Part shown: in pieces, positions 1-6,102 of the stretch | How positions within the stretch are numbered: the first letter of the stretch is position 1 | How the letters are laid out: each line of letters opens with the position of its first letter | Assembly: GCA_002333145.1 (NCBI GenBank) | Contig: DDBN01000150.1 | Span: forward strand, 1-6,452 | Direction of reading: 5' to 3' | DNA length: 6,452 bases | Source of the DNA: Moraxellaceae bacterium UBA2031 | GTDB taxonomy: Bacteria > Pseudomonadota > Gammaproteobacteria > Pseudomonadales > Moraxellaceae | Position numbers and translations under genes: made by a program | The notes under the pieces: model-generated | What the model saw: the letters and a program-made list of their open reading frames with translations, nothing else | Told to the model about the DNA's origin: nothing | Database searches by the model: none

Positions 1-266
1 CGTGCCGCAATATCGTCAGGCGATAACTTCACCAACTGGGCGTAACGTCGCATATAGCCACGCACAAAAGCGGGCTCCGGCAGGGTGCTGTAATCATCCG
101 ACTCCATGCCGTCGAGAATGCGCCGAGACAGTCGCAGCTCAGCCGCAACCTGATCCAGATTAAGACCCCGCAATTCACGCGCCTTCTTTAAACGCTGCCC
201 AGGCTTAAAAGAAGTGTACTCACCACTGTCTTGACCTTCGACCGACATATTCTCGTGCTCACCCAC
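1..266 (-). CDS. rodZ: RodZ-type cytoskeletal HTH protein, N-terminal part (partial)
   Basis: The first 88 codons are present; the gene runs off the left edge. The visible part is the HTH_25-type helix-turn-helix domain of RodZ: GQRLKKARELRGLNLDQVAAELRLS (written here from about residues 23-47), then DDYSTLPEPAFVRGYMRRYA (57-76). In RodZ this cytoplasmic domain binds MreB and links it to the elongation machinery through a single transmembrane helix and periplasmic tail, neither of which is in view. The GTG at 266 is chosen because AGGAG lies 7 nt upstream; an in-frame ATG at 248 is 25 nt from that site. It begins 13 nt after the pilF stop, so the two are probably co-transcribed. Position between pilF and the expected ispG supports RodZ, although a shorter HTH protein cannot be excluded from this fragment. 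Confidence 0.88.
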   Translation of the reverse strand, partial: MGEHENMSVEGQDSGEYTSFKPGQRLKKARELRGLNLDQVAAELRLSRRILDGMESDDYSTLPEPAFVRGYMRRYAQLVKLSPDDIAA

Positions 267-279
267 AAATGCTCTCCTG

Positions 280-1050
280 TCAGCTCCCAGACCCAAGGGA
301 GGCCACATAAGCCTTGTATTCCGCGCTATCCGGATAAAGTTTCTTTAGTGCCAGCTCATAGCTAGACAAGGCATTACGATCACCAAGACGTCGCTCCAGA
401 CGAATACCGAGCCAGAGGCTACGAGCCGTCTGTGGTTGCGTATCAATCAATTTCAGATAGCGAAGATAAAATGCACGCGCCCCTGCGAGGTTGTCTTTTT
501 CAAAATTCAGGTCTGCCAACTCAAGACAAACAGTGGGAAGATTGCCTTCAATTCGTAATGCACGCTGAAACGCATTTTCTGCTCGGTCTTTATCATTCAG
601 CTTGAGAGCCGCACGGCCGAGCCCCTCAAAAGCAGATGCGCGCATCTGATAGCCAATATCGCCTGCTGCTTTTTCTAGATACACGGCGGCTGATCGGTAT
701 TCGCCTCGCTTGTAGAGAAAAATACCGTAATTATTATGGGCTTGAGAGTAGTCTTGGCGCAGGCTGATGGCCTTGCGATAGTGTTTTTCGGCGCCTTTTG
801 GATCGCTCTCGCGTTCTAGCAAGATAGCCATCAGGTTGTGGGCTTCAGCTGATTTCGGATCCAGCTCAAGCGCTTTTTTCAGATGCAGCTGGGCACGTTC
901 ATTCTCACCTTTTTGCAAATACTCTGACGCCAGCGCTACACGATCCCGTGCACCTGCGGCCACATTTACCTTACGCTCACTCGGAAAATCCTGCACCGAA
1001 CATGCCGCAAGAAAGAGCATCATGCTCACAATCAGAACCCTGACTATCAT
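280..1050 (-). CDS. pilF: Type IV pilus biogenesis/stability lipoprotein PilF (PilW), TPR protein
   Basis: This 256-residue protein matches PilF of Pseudomonas (about 250), called PilW in Neisseria. PilF is an outer-membrane lipoprotein pilotin that localises and assembles the secretin PilQ. The N-terminus is a lipoprotein signal: Arg4, hydrophobic VLIVSMMLFL, then lipobox LAAC with acylated Cys17; Ser18 at +2 fits outer-membrane sorting. The remainder is a helical tetratricopeptide solenoid, with about six repeats at roughly 35-68, 69-102, 103-136, 138-170, 171-204 and 207-240, clear in AEAHNLMAILLE and SQAHNNYGIFLYKRGEY. The start has an AGGAG site 7 nt upstream and overlaps the rlmN stop by 4 nt (ATGA), implying translational coupling. 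The naming varies between species, so the symbol is less certain than the family. Confidence 0.92.
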   Translation of the reverse strand: MIVRVLIVSMMLFLAACSVQDFPSERKVNVAAGARDRVALASEYLQKGENERAQLHLKKALELDPKSAEAHNLMAILLERESDPKGAEKHYRKAISLRQDYSQAHNNYGIFLYKRGEYRSAAVYLEKAAGDIGYQMRASAFEGLGRAALKLNDKDRAENAFQRALRIEGNLPTVCLELADLNFEKDNLAGARAFYLRYLKLIDTQPQTARSLWLGIRLERRLGDRNALSSYELALKKLYPDSAEYKAYVASLGSGS

Positions 1051-2228
1051 GTTGAACTCCTGAAAATTTCACGCTCACCAAGTTGGCGCGACTGCCAACG
1101 CTCGGCACGGCGTGTACGATCCTGCACTTGCCCCACCAACTGACCGCAGGCGGCATCAATGTCATCGCCACGGGTAGACCGAATAGTACAAATCAACCCG
1201 CCCTCTACCAGTATTTTCTGAAAGGCCTGTATGTCTTCCCGCTTCGACCGTGCATACGGCGCATGCGGGAACGGATTAAAGGGAATAAGGTTCATCTTGC
1301 TGGGGGTATCTTTCAGCAACGTCAGCAGCTCGCGGGCGTGGGCAGGCGTGTCATTCACGCCAGCCAGCATAACGTACTCCATGGTGATCCTGCGGCGACC
1401 ACCTTCTTTAGGCTGGAATCGGTTCAGATAGCGACGGCAGGCGGCCAGAAGCTCTTCCAACGGGTACTTGCGGTTAATCGGCACCAACTCATCCCGCAAC
1501 GCATCATTGGGCGCATGCAGCGATATCGCTAGAGCGACATCAATTACCTCGCCCAGACGGTCCAGCATCGGCACCACCCCGGATGTCGACAGTGTCACTC
1601 GGCGCTTGGACAATCCATAGGCAAAGTCATCCAGCATTAAGTGCATGGCCGGCACAACATTGTCGAAATTGAGCAGCGGCTCACCCATGCCCATCATCAC
1701 CACGTTGGTGATGGCACGCTCGCGATTCTCGCGAATGGGCTCTCCCTCAAAATAAGAACGATTGGCAACCCAGACTTGACCAATAATTTCAGCCGCCGTG
1801 AGGTCACGCTGAAATCCCTGCTTGCCGGTTGAACAGAAGCTGCAATCGAGCGCACACCCCACTTGCGACGAGACACACAGCGTCTTGCGGTCTCCGTCCG
1901 GTATCAGCACCGTCTCAACCATGGTGCCATTACCCACTTTCATCACCCATTTACGGGTTCCATCGGTGGAGTACTCACGATGGATAACCTCTGGGCCACG
2001 AATCTCGGCGATTTCTGCCAACTTCTGACGCAATGCCTTGGAAACATTGGTCATTTGCTCAAAGTCGTCCACCCCGATCTGGTGAATCCACTTGATCACT
2101 TGCTGGGCGCGGAACTTCTTTTCGCCAATCGACAGAAAGTACGACTCCATCTGCTCACGGGTCATCCCGAGCAGATTGGTCTTGGCCACTGATATGGCAG
2201 ATGAGGGAGTGCTGATATCTGTATTCAT
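1047..2228 (-). CDS. rlmN: Dual-specificity 23S rRNA (A2503)/tRNA (A37) C2-methyltransferase RlmN
   Basis: RlmN is a radical SAM enzyme that methylates C2 of A2503 in 23S rRNA and A37 in some tRNAs, tuning translation accuracy. The 393 residues compare with 384 in E. coli. The [4Fe-4S] cluster motif CxxxCxxC is at Cys125, Cys129 and Cys132 (CALDCSFC); Cys361 in DAACGQL matches the E. coli methyl-carrying Cys355, and Cys118 is also conserved. Other landmarks are VVMMGMGEPLLN (SAM binding), LSTSGVVP, AISLHAPND and RGDDIDAACGQL. The ATG at 2228 gives a family-like N-terminus (NLLGMTREQM aligns with NLLDLNRQQM), though its ribosome binding site is weak. A GTG at 2357 would extend the protein by 43 residues of unrelated composition and is rejected. 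The stop overlaps the next start in ATGA. Confidence 0.96.
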   Translation of the reverse strand: MNTDISTPSSAISVAKTNLLGMTREQMESYFLSIGEKKFRAQQVIKWIHQIGVDDFEQMTNVSKALRQKLAEIAEIRGPEVIHREYSTDGTRKWVMKVGNGTMVETVLIPDGDRKTLCVSSQVGCALDCSFCSTGKQGFQRDLTAAEIIGQVWVANRSYFEGEPIRENRERAITNVVMMGMGEPLLNFDNVVPAMHLMLDDFAYGLSKRRVTLSTSGVVPMLDRLGEVIDVALAISLHAPNDALRDELVPINRKYPLEELLAACRRYLNRFQPKEGGRRRITMEYVMLAGVNDTPAHARELLTLLKDTPSKMNLIPFNPFPHAPYARSKREDIQAFQKILVEGGLICTIRSTRGDDIDAACGQLVGQVQDRTRRAERWQSRQLGEREIFRSST

Positions 2229-2263
2229 GAATATCGACCGGTTGCTACACCAATTATGTCGAA

Positions 2264-2276
2264 GGCGCGGTGCGCC
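2264..2276 (-). repeat. GC-rich inverted repeat in the rlmN leader
   Basis: GGCGC and GCGCC flank a 3-nt centre, forming a perfect 5-bp inverted repeat about 36 nt before the rlmN start. It is too short to interpret alone but is the third dyad in this leader. Confidence 0.35.
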
Positions 2277-2293
2277 GACTGTTGGCCTTTGTT

Positions 2294-2319
2294 TGCCAGA
2301 AGGCACCGCAGACCTGCGG
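2294..2319 (-). repeat. Two abutting inverted repeats in the rlmN leader
   Basis: On the minus strand CCGCAG-GT-CTGCGG (2319-2306) is a perfect 6-bp inverted repeat with a 2-nt centre, directly followed by TGCC-TTCT-GGCA (2305-2294), a 4-bp stem with a 4-nt loop. The first sits a few bases downstream of the candidate TATAAA box. It could be an operator for a dimeric regulator or an RNA hairpin; the sequence does not decide which. Confidence 0.4.
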
Positions 2320-2328
2320 CTGGAAGAC

Positions 2329-2334
2329 TTTATA
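2329..2334 (-). promoter_or_regulatory. Candidate -10 box (TATAAA) for the rlmN unit
   Basis: A promoter is expected between the ndk terminator and rlmN. The best -10-like match in the first half of this gap is TATAAA. The -35 region at the right distance (GTGTGT/TGTGTT) is poor. A second possibility is CATAAT at 2258-2253, which would give a leader of only about 18 nt, also with a poor -35. I cannot choose firmly between them. Confidence 0.25.
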
Positions 2335-2367
2335 ACGCCAGAACAGGCAAAACACACCTGATACCGT

Positions 2368-2410
2368 AAAAACAGGACGGCCAGGAAAGCACAATGTCCT
2401 CCTGGCCGCC
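2368..2410 (-). terminator. Rho-independent terminator after ndk
   Basis: On the minus strand GGCGGCCAGGA pairs with TCCTGGCCGTC (11 bp, one G-T pair) around a 13-nt loop; CTG and then five T residues (2372-2368) follow the stem. This is a classic intrinsic terminator placed about 45 nt after the ndk stop. It marks the end of the ndk (and any isc readthrough) transcript and implies that rlmN has its own promoter. Confidence 0.88.
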
Positions 2411-2418
2411 AATGCCCG

Positions 2419-2440
2419 CACTAGGGGCTATCCCCGAGTG
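2419..2440 (-). other. Small hairpin between ndk and its terminator
   Basis: On the transcript strand CACT-C-GGGG and CCCC-T-AGTG pair around the loop ATAG: two 4-bp stems separated by one C-T mismatch. It stands 8 nt before the terminator stem and would form a tandem structure at the ndk mRNA 3' end. No T-run follows it. A role in transcript stability is inference. Confidence 0.4.
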
Positions 2441-2454
2441 CTATACATCCCGTA

Positions 2455-2886
2455 TTAACGGGTGCGTGGGCAGATTTCGGTGCTGCTGAAGAAGTAGGCA
2501 ATTTCACGGGCGGCCGAAGTAGTGCTATCGGAGCCATGACCTGCATTTTCATCAATGCTAACGGCGAAGTCAGCACGGATGGTGCCTGGAGCCGCATCTT
2601 TCGGGTTAGTTGCACCCAGAATGTCGCGATGAGCCAACACAGCGTTTTCGCCTTCCAGCACGGACACCACAACAGGGCCAGAGGTCATGAAAGAGACGAG
2701 GTCATTGAAAAAGCCACGCTCACTGTGCTCAGCATAGAAGCCTTCGGCTTCTGTCTTGCTCAGGTGCTTCATTTTAGCCGCTACAACCTTGAGTCCGGCC
2801 TTTTCGAAACGGGCGTAGATCTCGCCAATCACGTTCTTGGCAACGGCATCGGGCTTGATGATGGACAGGGTACGTTCGATAGCCAT
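2455..2886 (-). CDS. ndk: Nucleoside diphosphate kinase
   Basis: Ndk moves the gamma-phosphate from ATP to other (d)NDPs through a phospho-histidine, balancing nucleotide pools in the cytoplasm. The 143 residues equal the E. coli length. The catalytic His117 stands in ENAGHGSDS (113-121), and the other active-site residues are in their standard places: Lys11, Tyr51, Arg87, Thr93, Arg104 and Asn114. N-terminal (ERTLSIIKPDAV) and C-terminal (REIAYFFSSTEICPRTR) segments are typical. A GGAGAG site lies 4 nt before the ATG. The gene follows iscX after a 135-nt gap with a likely promoter, and a strong terminator follows it, so it can be its own unit while probably also receiving isc readthrough. 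The isc-ndk-rlmN order is common in gammaproteobacteria; no direct functional link is evident. Confidence 0.98.
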   Translation of the reverse strand: MAIERTLSIIKPDAVAKNVIGEIYARFEKAGLKVVAAKMKHLSKTEAEGFYAEHSERGFFNDLVSFMTSGPVVVSVLEGENAVLAHRDILGATNPKDAAPGTIRADFAVSIDENAGHGSDSTTSAAREIAYFFSSTEICPRTR

Positions 2887-2961
2887 GAAACTCTCCGAAA
2901 CTTGTTAATAAATTCAGTGGGTTAGGGGGAAACCAGAACGACACCCCGAAACAGAGGCGCG

Positions 2962-2967
2962 ATTATA
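2962..2967 (-). promoter_or_regulatory. Probable sigma70 -10 box (TATAAT) for ndk
   Basis: The minus strand carries a perfect TATAAT in the iscX-ndk gap, followed by GC-rich sequence. It predicts transcription starting near 2955 and a leader of about 70 nt before ndk. The region 16-17 nt upstream (TGGAAT or ATGGAA) matches the -35 consensus at only about three of six bases, so the promoter may be weak or need an activator. Established only by eye. Confidence 0.5.
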
Positions 2968-3021
2968 CTCGGCTGAGCCAACAATTCCATTACAACCGCT
3001 TATGCCGCGACTTCGTTCATC

Positions 3022-3219
3022 TTAAACTTCATCCAGCCACGCCATCTGAATGGCCTCAAGAATCTTTTCCCCACAGTGCTTGGGATCATCTGCAAAATCC
3101 GGCAGATCCAGCACCCACTGCATAAGATCGGTATACCGTACAGCCTTCGGATCCACGTCCGGGAGCGTCTCCACCAGCGCAATCGCAATCTCTCGCGAAT
3201 CTGTCCACTTCAGTGACAT
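3022..3219 (-). CDS. iscX: Fe-S assembly regulator/iron adaptor IscX (YfhJ)
   Basis: This is a 65-residue acidic protein (E. coli IscX is 66) with the family landmarks LKWTDSREIA near the N-terminus, a YTDLMQWVLDLPDF centre and the C-terminal EKILEAIQMAWLDE. IscX binds IscS on the same face as CyaY/frataxin, binds iron weakly through exposed acidic side chains, and is thought to modulate cluster assembly rate according to iron supply. The start is the ATG with an AGGAG site about 7 nt upstream; an in-frame upstream ATG at 3267 would overlap fdx and has no family counterpart. It lies 28 nt after fdx and is the last isc gene. I see no intrinsic terminator after it. Confidence 0.95.
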   Translation of the reverse strand: MSLKWTDSREIAIALVETLPDVDPKAVRYTDLMQWVLDLPDFADDPKHCGEKILEAIQMAWLDEV

Positions 3220-3247
3220 ACTTTTCTCCTTCAAACCGACTCGGCTA

Positions 3248-3586
3248 TCAATGCTTTTCGGAGGCATGATTGATGGTGTACTTCGGAATTTCTACCACAA
3301 GATCTCCCTCACCGACGATGCTCTGACAGGACAGGCGAGAGTCTGGCTCTAGACCCCAAGCTTTATCCAACTGATCCGCCTCAAGGTCATCCATCTCGCT
3401 CAGTGAATCCATGCCATCTCGCACTACAACATGGCATGTCGTACACGCACAGGACATTTCACAGGCATGTTCAATCTTGATGCCATGGCGTACAGCAGCT
3501 TCACAAATGGACTCACCCTTTTTTGCCTCAATGACGGCACCTTCGGGGCAAATCTCATGATGTGGCAGAAATACGATTTGTGCCAT
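3248..3586 (-). CDS. fdx: ISC-type [2Fe-2S] adrenodoxin-like ferredoxin
   Basis: The protein is 112 residues, about the length of E. coli Fdx (111). It supplies electrons for cluster assembly and for reductive coupling of [2Fe-2S] into [4Fe-4S] clusters, in contact with IscS. The four cluster ligands stand at Cys42, Cys48, Cys51 and Cys87, in the pattern CEMSCACTTC...LSCQ; the extra Cys46 is also a feature of the isc ferredoxins. The start MAQIVFLPH is chosen because a strong AGGAGAG site lies 7 nt upstream, overlapping the end of hscA, and because it aligns with family N-termini. A longer open frame upstream runs back into hscA and is not supported. The gap from the hscA stop is 4 nt. Confidence 0.97.
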   Translation of the reverse strand: MAQIVFLPHHEICPEGAVIEAKKGESICEAAVRHGIKIEHACEMSCACTTCHVVVRDGMDSLSEMDDLEADQLDKAWGLEPDSRLSCQSIVGEGDLVVEIPKYTINHASEKH

Positions 3587-3590
3587 GAAC

Positions 3591-5453
3591 TTACTCTCCT
3601 GCAATCTCGTCGATACGACGCCCAGACAGAGCCTTTTGCACGCCGGCATTCATACGCCGCGCGGCAAAGGGCTCACTGATTTCATTAAGGGCCTTCACTC
3701 CGGCACGCACGGAAATTACCTCCGTGCCCACCATGGCCTCACGCAATTCCTGCATGGCAGCCGTAATCTGCAACTGCTCATCTGCATCAAGTAATCTATT
3801 AGCATCTACTGCAAGTGCTGCCTCCAGCGCCAACAGCAAGCGCTCGCCCTCCACTTTTTCTTCCGCTAAAGCGCGAGCCGATTTATCTGCTTCAGCTTGC
3901 AGGAAAGACTCCTTTAGCATTCGTGTGATTTCATCATCACCCAGTCCGTAAGAAGGCTTTACGGTGATGTCACTCTTTACGCCAGAAACCGTTTCCTCGG
4001 CCATCACGGTGAGCAAGCCGTCGGCATCTACCTGAAAGGTCACCCGAATACGCGCCGCACCCGCCACCATAGGAGGAATACCGCGCAACTCAAAACGCGC
4101 CAGCGAACGGCAATCGCTGACCAACTCGCGCTCCCCCTGCAGCACATGAATGCTCATGGCTGTCTGGCCGTCTTTATAGGTGGTGAACTCCTGTGCACGC
4201 GTGACGGGAAGCGTGGTGTTGCGGGGAATAATCTTCTCGACCAACCCTCCCATCGTTTCCAGCCCCAACGACAATGGAATCACGTCCAGTAGCAGCATAT
4301 CGGTATCCGGCTTGTTGCCCGCCAATACGTCCGCCTGAATAGCGGCACCAACGGCCACCACCCTGTCCGGGTCAATATCGATCAAGGGCTCGCGACCGAA
4401 GAACTCACCCACCACCAACCGCACCAGTGGTACGCGGGTAGAACCGCCTACCATCACTATTTCCTGCACCTCTGCCGCGGTGACGCCAGCATCACGCAAG
4501 GCGCGTCGGCTGGCCTTGAGCGTTCGCTCAACCAGTGGCCGCACCAACGCATCAAACTGCTGACGCGATACCTCAAAAGTTTTTCCAGCAAAGGTGATCC
4601 CTGTAGAGGCCGCCGATGTCAGTGCCTCCTTGGCGGCACAAGACGCATCCAGCAACGCACGCAGCATACCCGCATCCGGTTGCAGCTCACCTGACTGTTC
4701 CAGCACCCAGCGGGCAATGGCATGATCAAAGTCATCACCGCCTAACGCTGAGTCACCACCGGTTGCCAGTACTTCGAACACACCTTTGTGCAAACGCAGG
4801 ATGGAAATATCAAACGTGCCACCGCCCAAGTCATAAATGGCATGTACGCCCTCTGCGCCCTTATCCAGCCCATAAGCCACGGCGGCAGCTGTCGGTTCAT
4901 TAAGCAGACGCAACAAGGTAAGACCCGCCAACTGAGCCGCATCTTTGGTTGCTTGGCGCTGAGCATCATCAAAATAAGCCGGGACCGTGATAACAACTCC
5001 AGTGAGGTCACCGCCGAGTACTGCCTCCGCACGGGCGCGCAACACTGTCAGAATGTCAGCGGATACCTGTACCGGGCTCTTGTGTCCCGCAACCGTCTGC
5101 AGATAAGGCATGCCTGCATCACCACCGGCAAACCGATAAGGCAGTTCGCCACCCAGCCGCTTAACATCCGCAAGCCCACGCCCCATCAAACGTTTGACGG
5201 AAGCAATCGTATTCAGTGGATCGCTCGCGGCGGCCAGCTTGGCCTCTTGGCCAACTGTTCGCGCACCGTCTTCAAAATAACGCACAACCGAAGGCAATAA
5301 ATGACGCCCTTCAGAATCAGGAATAGTTTTCGCTTTGCCACTCTGCACAGTGGCGACCAACGAATTCGTCGTGCCTAGATCAATGCCTGCCGCCAGCCGA
5401 CGCTGATGCGGAGCGGTGCTCTGGCCGGGTTCAGCAATCTGCAACAGCGCCAT
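3591..5453 (-). CDS. hscA: Fe-S cluster assembly Hsp70 chaperone HscA
   Basis: This specialised Hsp70 binds the LPPVK loop of IscU and, with HscB, uses ATP to drive [2Fe-2S] cluster transfer. At 620 residues it matches E. coli HscA (616). The nucleotide-binding domain spans about 20-388: phosphate loop GIDLGTTNS (23-31), VPAYFDDAQRQATKDAA, NEPTAAAVAYG and the second phosphate motif DLGGGTFDIS (208-217), and the adenosine motif MVGGSTRVPLV (334-344). The hydrophobic linker and start of the substrate domain read LLLDVIPLSLGLET (387-400); the beta domain runs to about 505 and a helical lid to the end. The short N-terminal extension before the first motif is typical of HscA rather than DnaK. A GAGGA site lies 9 nt before the ATG, inside hscB, with a 1-nt overlap. 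The C-terminus lacks the acidic DnaK tail, as expected. Confidence 0.97.
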   Translation of the reverse strand: MALLQIAEPGQSTAPHQRRLAAGIDLGTTNSLVATVQSGKAKTIPDSEGRHLLPSVVRYFEDGARTVGQEAKLAAASDPLNTIASVKRLMGRGLADVKRLGGELPYRFAGGDAGMPYLQTVAGHKSPVQVSADILTVLRARAEAVLGGDLTGVVITVPAYFDDAQRQATKDAAQLAGLTLLRLLNEPTAAAVAYGLDKGAEGVHAIYDLGGGTFDISILRLHKGVFEVLATGGDSALGGDDFDHAIARWVLEQSGELQPDAGMLRALLDASCAAKEALTSAASTGITFAGKTFEVSRQQFDALVRPLVERTLKASRRALRDAGVTAAEVQEIVMVGGSTRVPLVRLVVGEFFGREPLIDIDPDRVVAVGAAIQADVLAGNKPDTDMLLLDVIPLSLGLETMGGLVEKIIPRNTTLPVTRAQEFTTYKDGQTAMSIHVLQGERELVSDCRSLARFELRGIPPMVAGAARIRVTFQVDADGLLTVMAEETVSGVKSDITVKPSYGLGDDEITRMLKESFLQAEADKSARALAEEKVEGERLLLALEAALAVDANRLLDADEQLQITAAMQELREAMVGTEVISVRAGVKALNEISEPFAARRMNAGVQKALSGRRIDEIAGE

Positions 5454-5992
5454 CAGTCGAGATCCTCATCGAAATCATCATCTTCGAGTTGTGCTTCCTG
5501 CTGCCGCACTTCTTCAATAAAACGGCTCATAAACTGCATTTTGCGCACCGTGTCGCCCGCTTCAGGCCAGTCGCCTGCACGATAATCGATGGCAAATTCC
5601 CGCCCAAGATTGTGCAGCCAGTCTTCTGCTTCGGCGCGCAAATCTGCCATCTGAGCAAGCGTCTCTGCCTCATCCAATTGCTCGCGTAAGTCCATCTGCG
5701 CCATCAGAAAATCGGTATCCGATACCGTTGTCGATTCAAGAAACAACGGATGATCTGCCAATGCCAGAAGATGCCTAGCGCGCTGCACCGGGTCTTTCAG
5801 TGTCGAAAATCCAGCATTGATATCGGCAGCCCGCTGGACGGCCACGCGCTGCACATCGGCAGGCTCTGCGGCAAAACGATCCGGATGAAACTGGCGCTGC
5901 AGCTCGCGATAACGCTGCTGCAAGACGTCGTTATCTGTCTCGAAACCGGCAGGCAAATCAAACAGCTGGAAATAATCGACGACAGAAGACAC
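5453..5992 (-). CDS. hscB: Fe-S cluster assembly J-type co-chaperone HscB
   Basis: HscB is a DnaJ-like co-chaperone that brings IscU to HscA and stimulates its ATPase, releasing the cluster to acceptors. From the GTG at 5992 the protein is 179 residues, near the usual 170-175. The N-terminal J domain opens with DYFQLFDLP and carries the invariant HPD (residues 36-38, followed by RF), needed for ATPase stimulation. The C-terminal helical domain, which contacts IscU, shows the typical FLMAQMDLREQLDE and RKMQFMSRF segments and ends in a very acidic tail. Start choice: a TGAGGG ribosome binding site sits 5 nt before this GTG, and homologues begin close to DYF. An in-frame ATG at 6040 adds 16 residues but lacks a binding site and lies in a hairpin. 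The stop overlaps the hscA start by one base (TGATG), indicating coupling. Confidence 0.93.
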   Translation of the reverse strand: MSSVVDYFQLFDLPAGFETDNDVLQQRYRELQRQFHPDRFAAEPADVQRVAVQRAADINAGFSTLKDPVQRARHLLALADHPLFLESTTVSDTDFLMAQMDLREQLDEAETLAQMADLRAEAEDWLHNLGREFAIDYRAGDWPEAGDTVRKMQFMSRFIEEVRQQEAQLEDDDFDEDLD

Positions 5993-6031
5993 GGCGTCCC
6001 TCAGTGACGGGGGCTTTAATGGCCCGGAACG

Positions 6032-6051
6032 CCCCTCCATTCATGGAGAGG
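6032..6051 (-). other. Intercistronic RNA hairpin 2, upstream of hscB
   Basis: On the transcript strand CCTCTCCA and TGGAGGGG pair (8 bp including one T-G pair) around a TGAA tetraloop. The ATG at 6040 lies in the loop and 3' arm of this structure, which argues against that ATG as the hscB start. There is no following T-run, so it is not a terminator. Confidence 0.45.
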
Positions 6052-6074
6052 GCTAGATCATCGACAACAGACAA

Positions 6075-6098
6075 GGCGCGAGCAGTGCGCTCAACGCC
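6075..6098 (-). other. Intercistronic RNA hairpin 1, iscA-hscB gap
   Basis: On the minus (transcript) strand the arms GGCG(T)TGAGC and GCTCGCGCC pair around the five-base loop GCACT, giving 9 base pairs with one bulged T and one G-T pair. No T-run follows, so this is not an intrinsic terminator. It begins just after the iscA stop and may affect mRNA processing or protect the 3' end of upstream message; that role is inference. Confidence 0.45.
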
Positions 6099-6102
6099 TC
6101 AC

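Noticed and set aside
1083..1532. 149-codon open frame on the plus strand
   Set aside because: It is antisense to the conserved C-terminal half of rlmN and shows no domain or ribosome binding context.
2229..2357. 43-residue N-terminal extension of RlmN from GTG 2357
   Set aside because: Its composition (Arg/Ser/Cys rich) does not resemble RlmN, homologues begin near the ATG at 2228, and it covers the probable promoter and leader dyads.
3000..3021. Six-codon reading frame MNEVAA just after the iscX stop
   Set aside because: It has no ribosome binding site of its own and is too short to support; it is most likely chance.
3220..3267. 16-residue N-terminal extension of IscX
   Set aside because: It would overlap the end of fdx and has no family counterpart; AGGAG is correctly placed for the ATG at 3219.
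3587..3649. 21-residue N-terminal extension of Fdx from an upstream ATG
   Set aside because: It overlaps the end of hscA in another frame; the strong AGGAGAG site points to the ATG at 3586, which matches family N-termini.
4788..5300. 170-codon open frame on the plus strand
   Set aside because: It lies wholly antisense to hscA, whose nucleotide-binding motifs are intact there. The predicted peptide has no recognisable domain and its length is expected by chance opposite a GC-biased gene.
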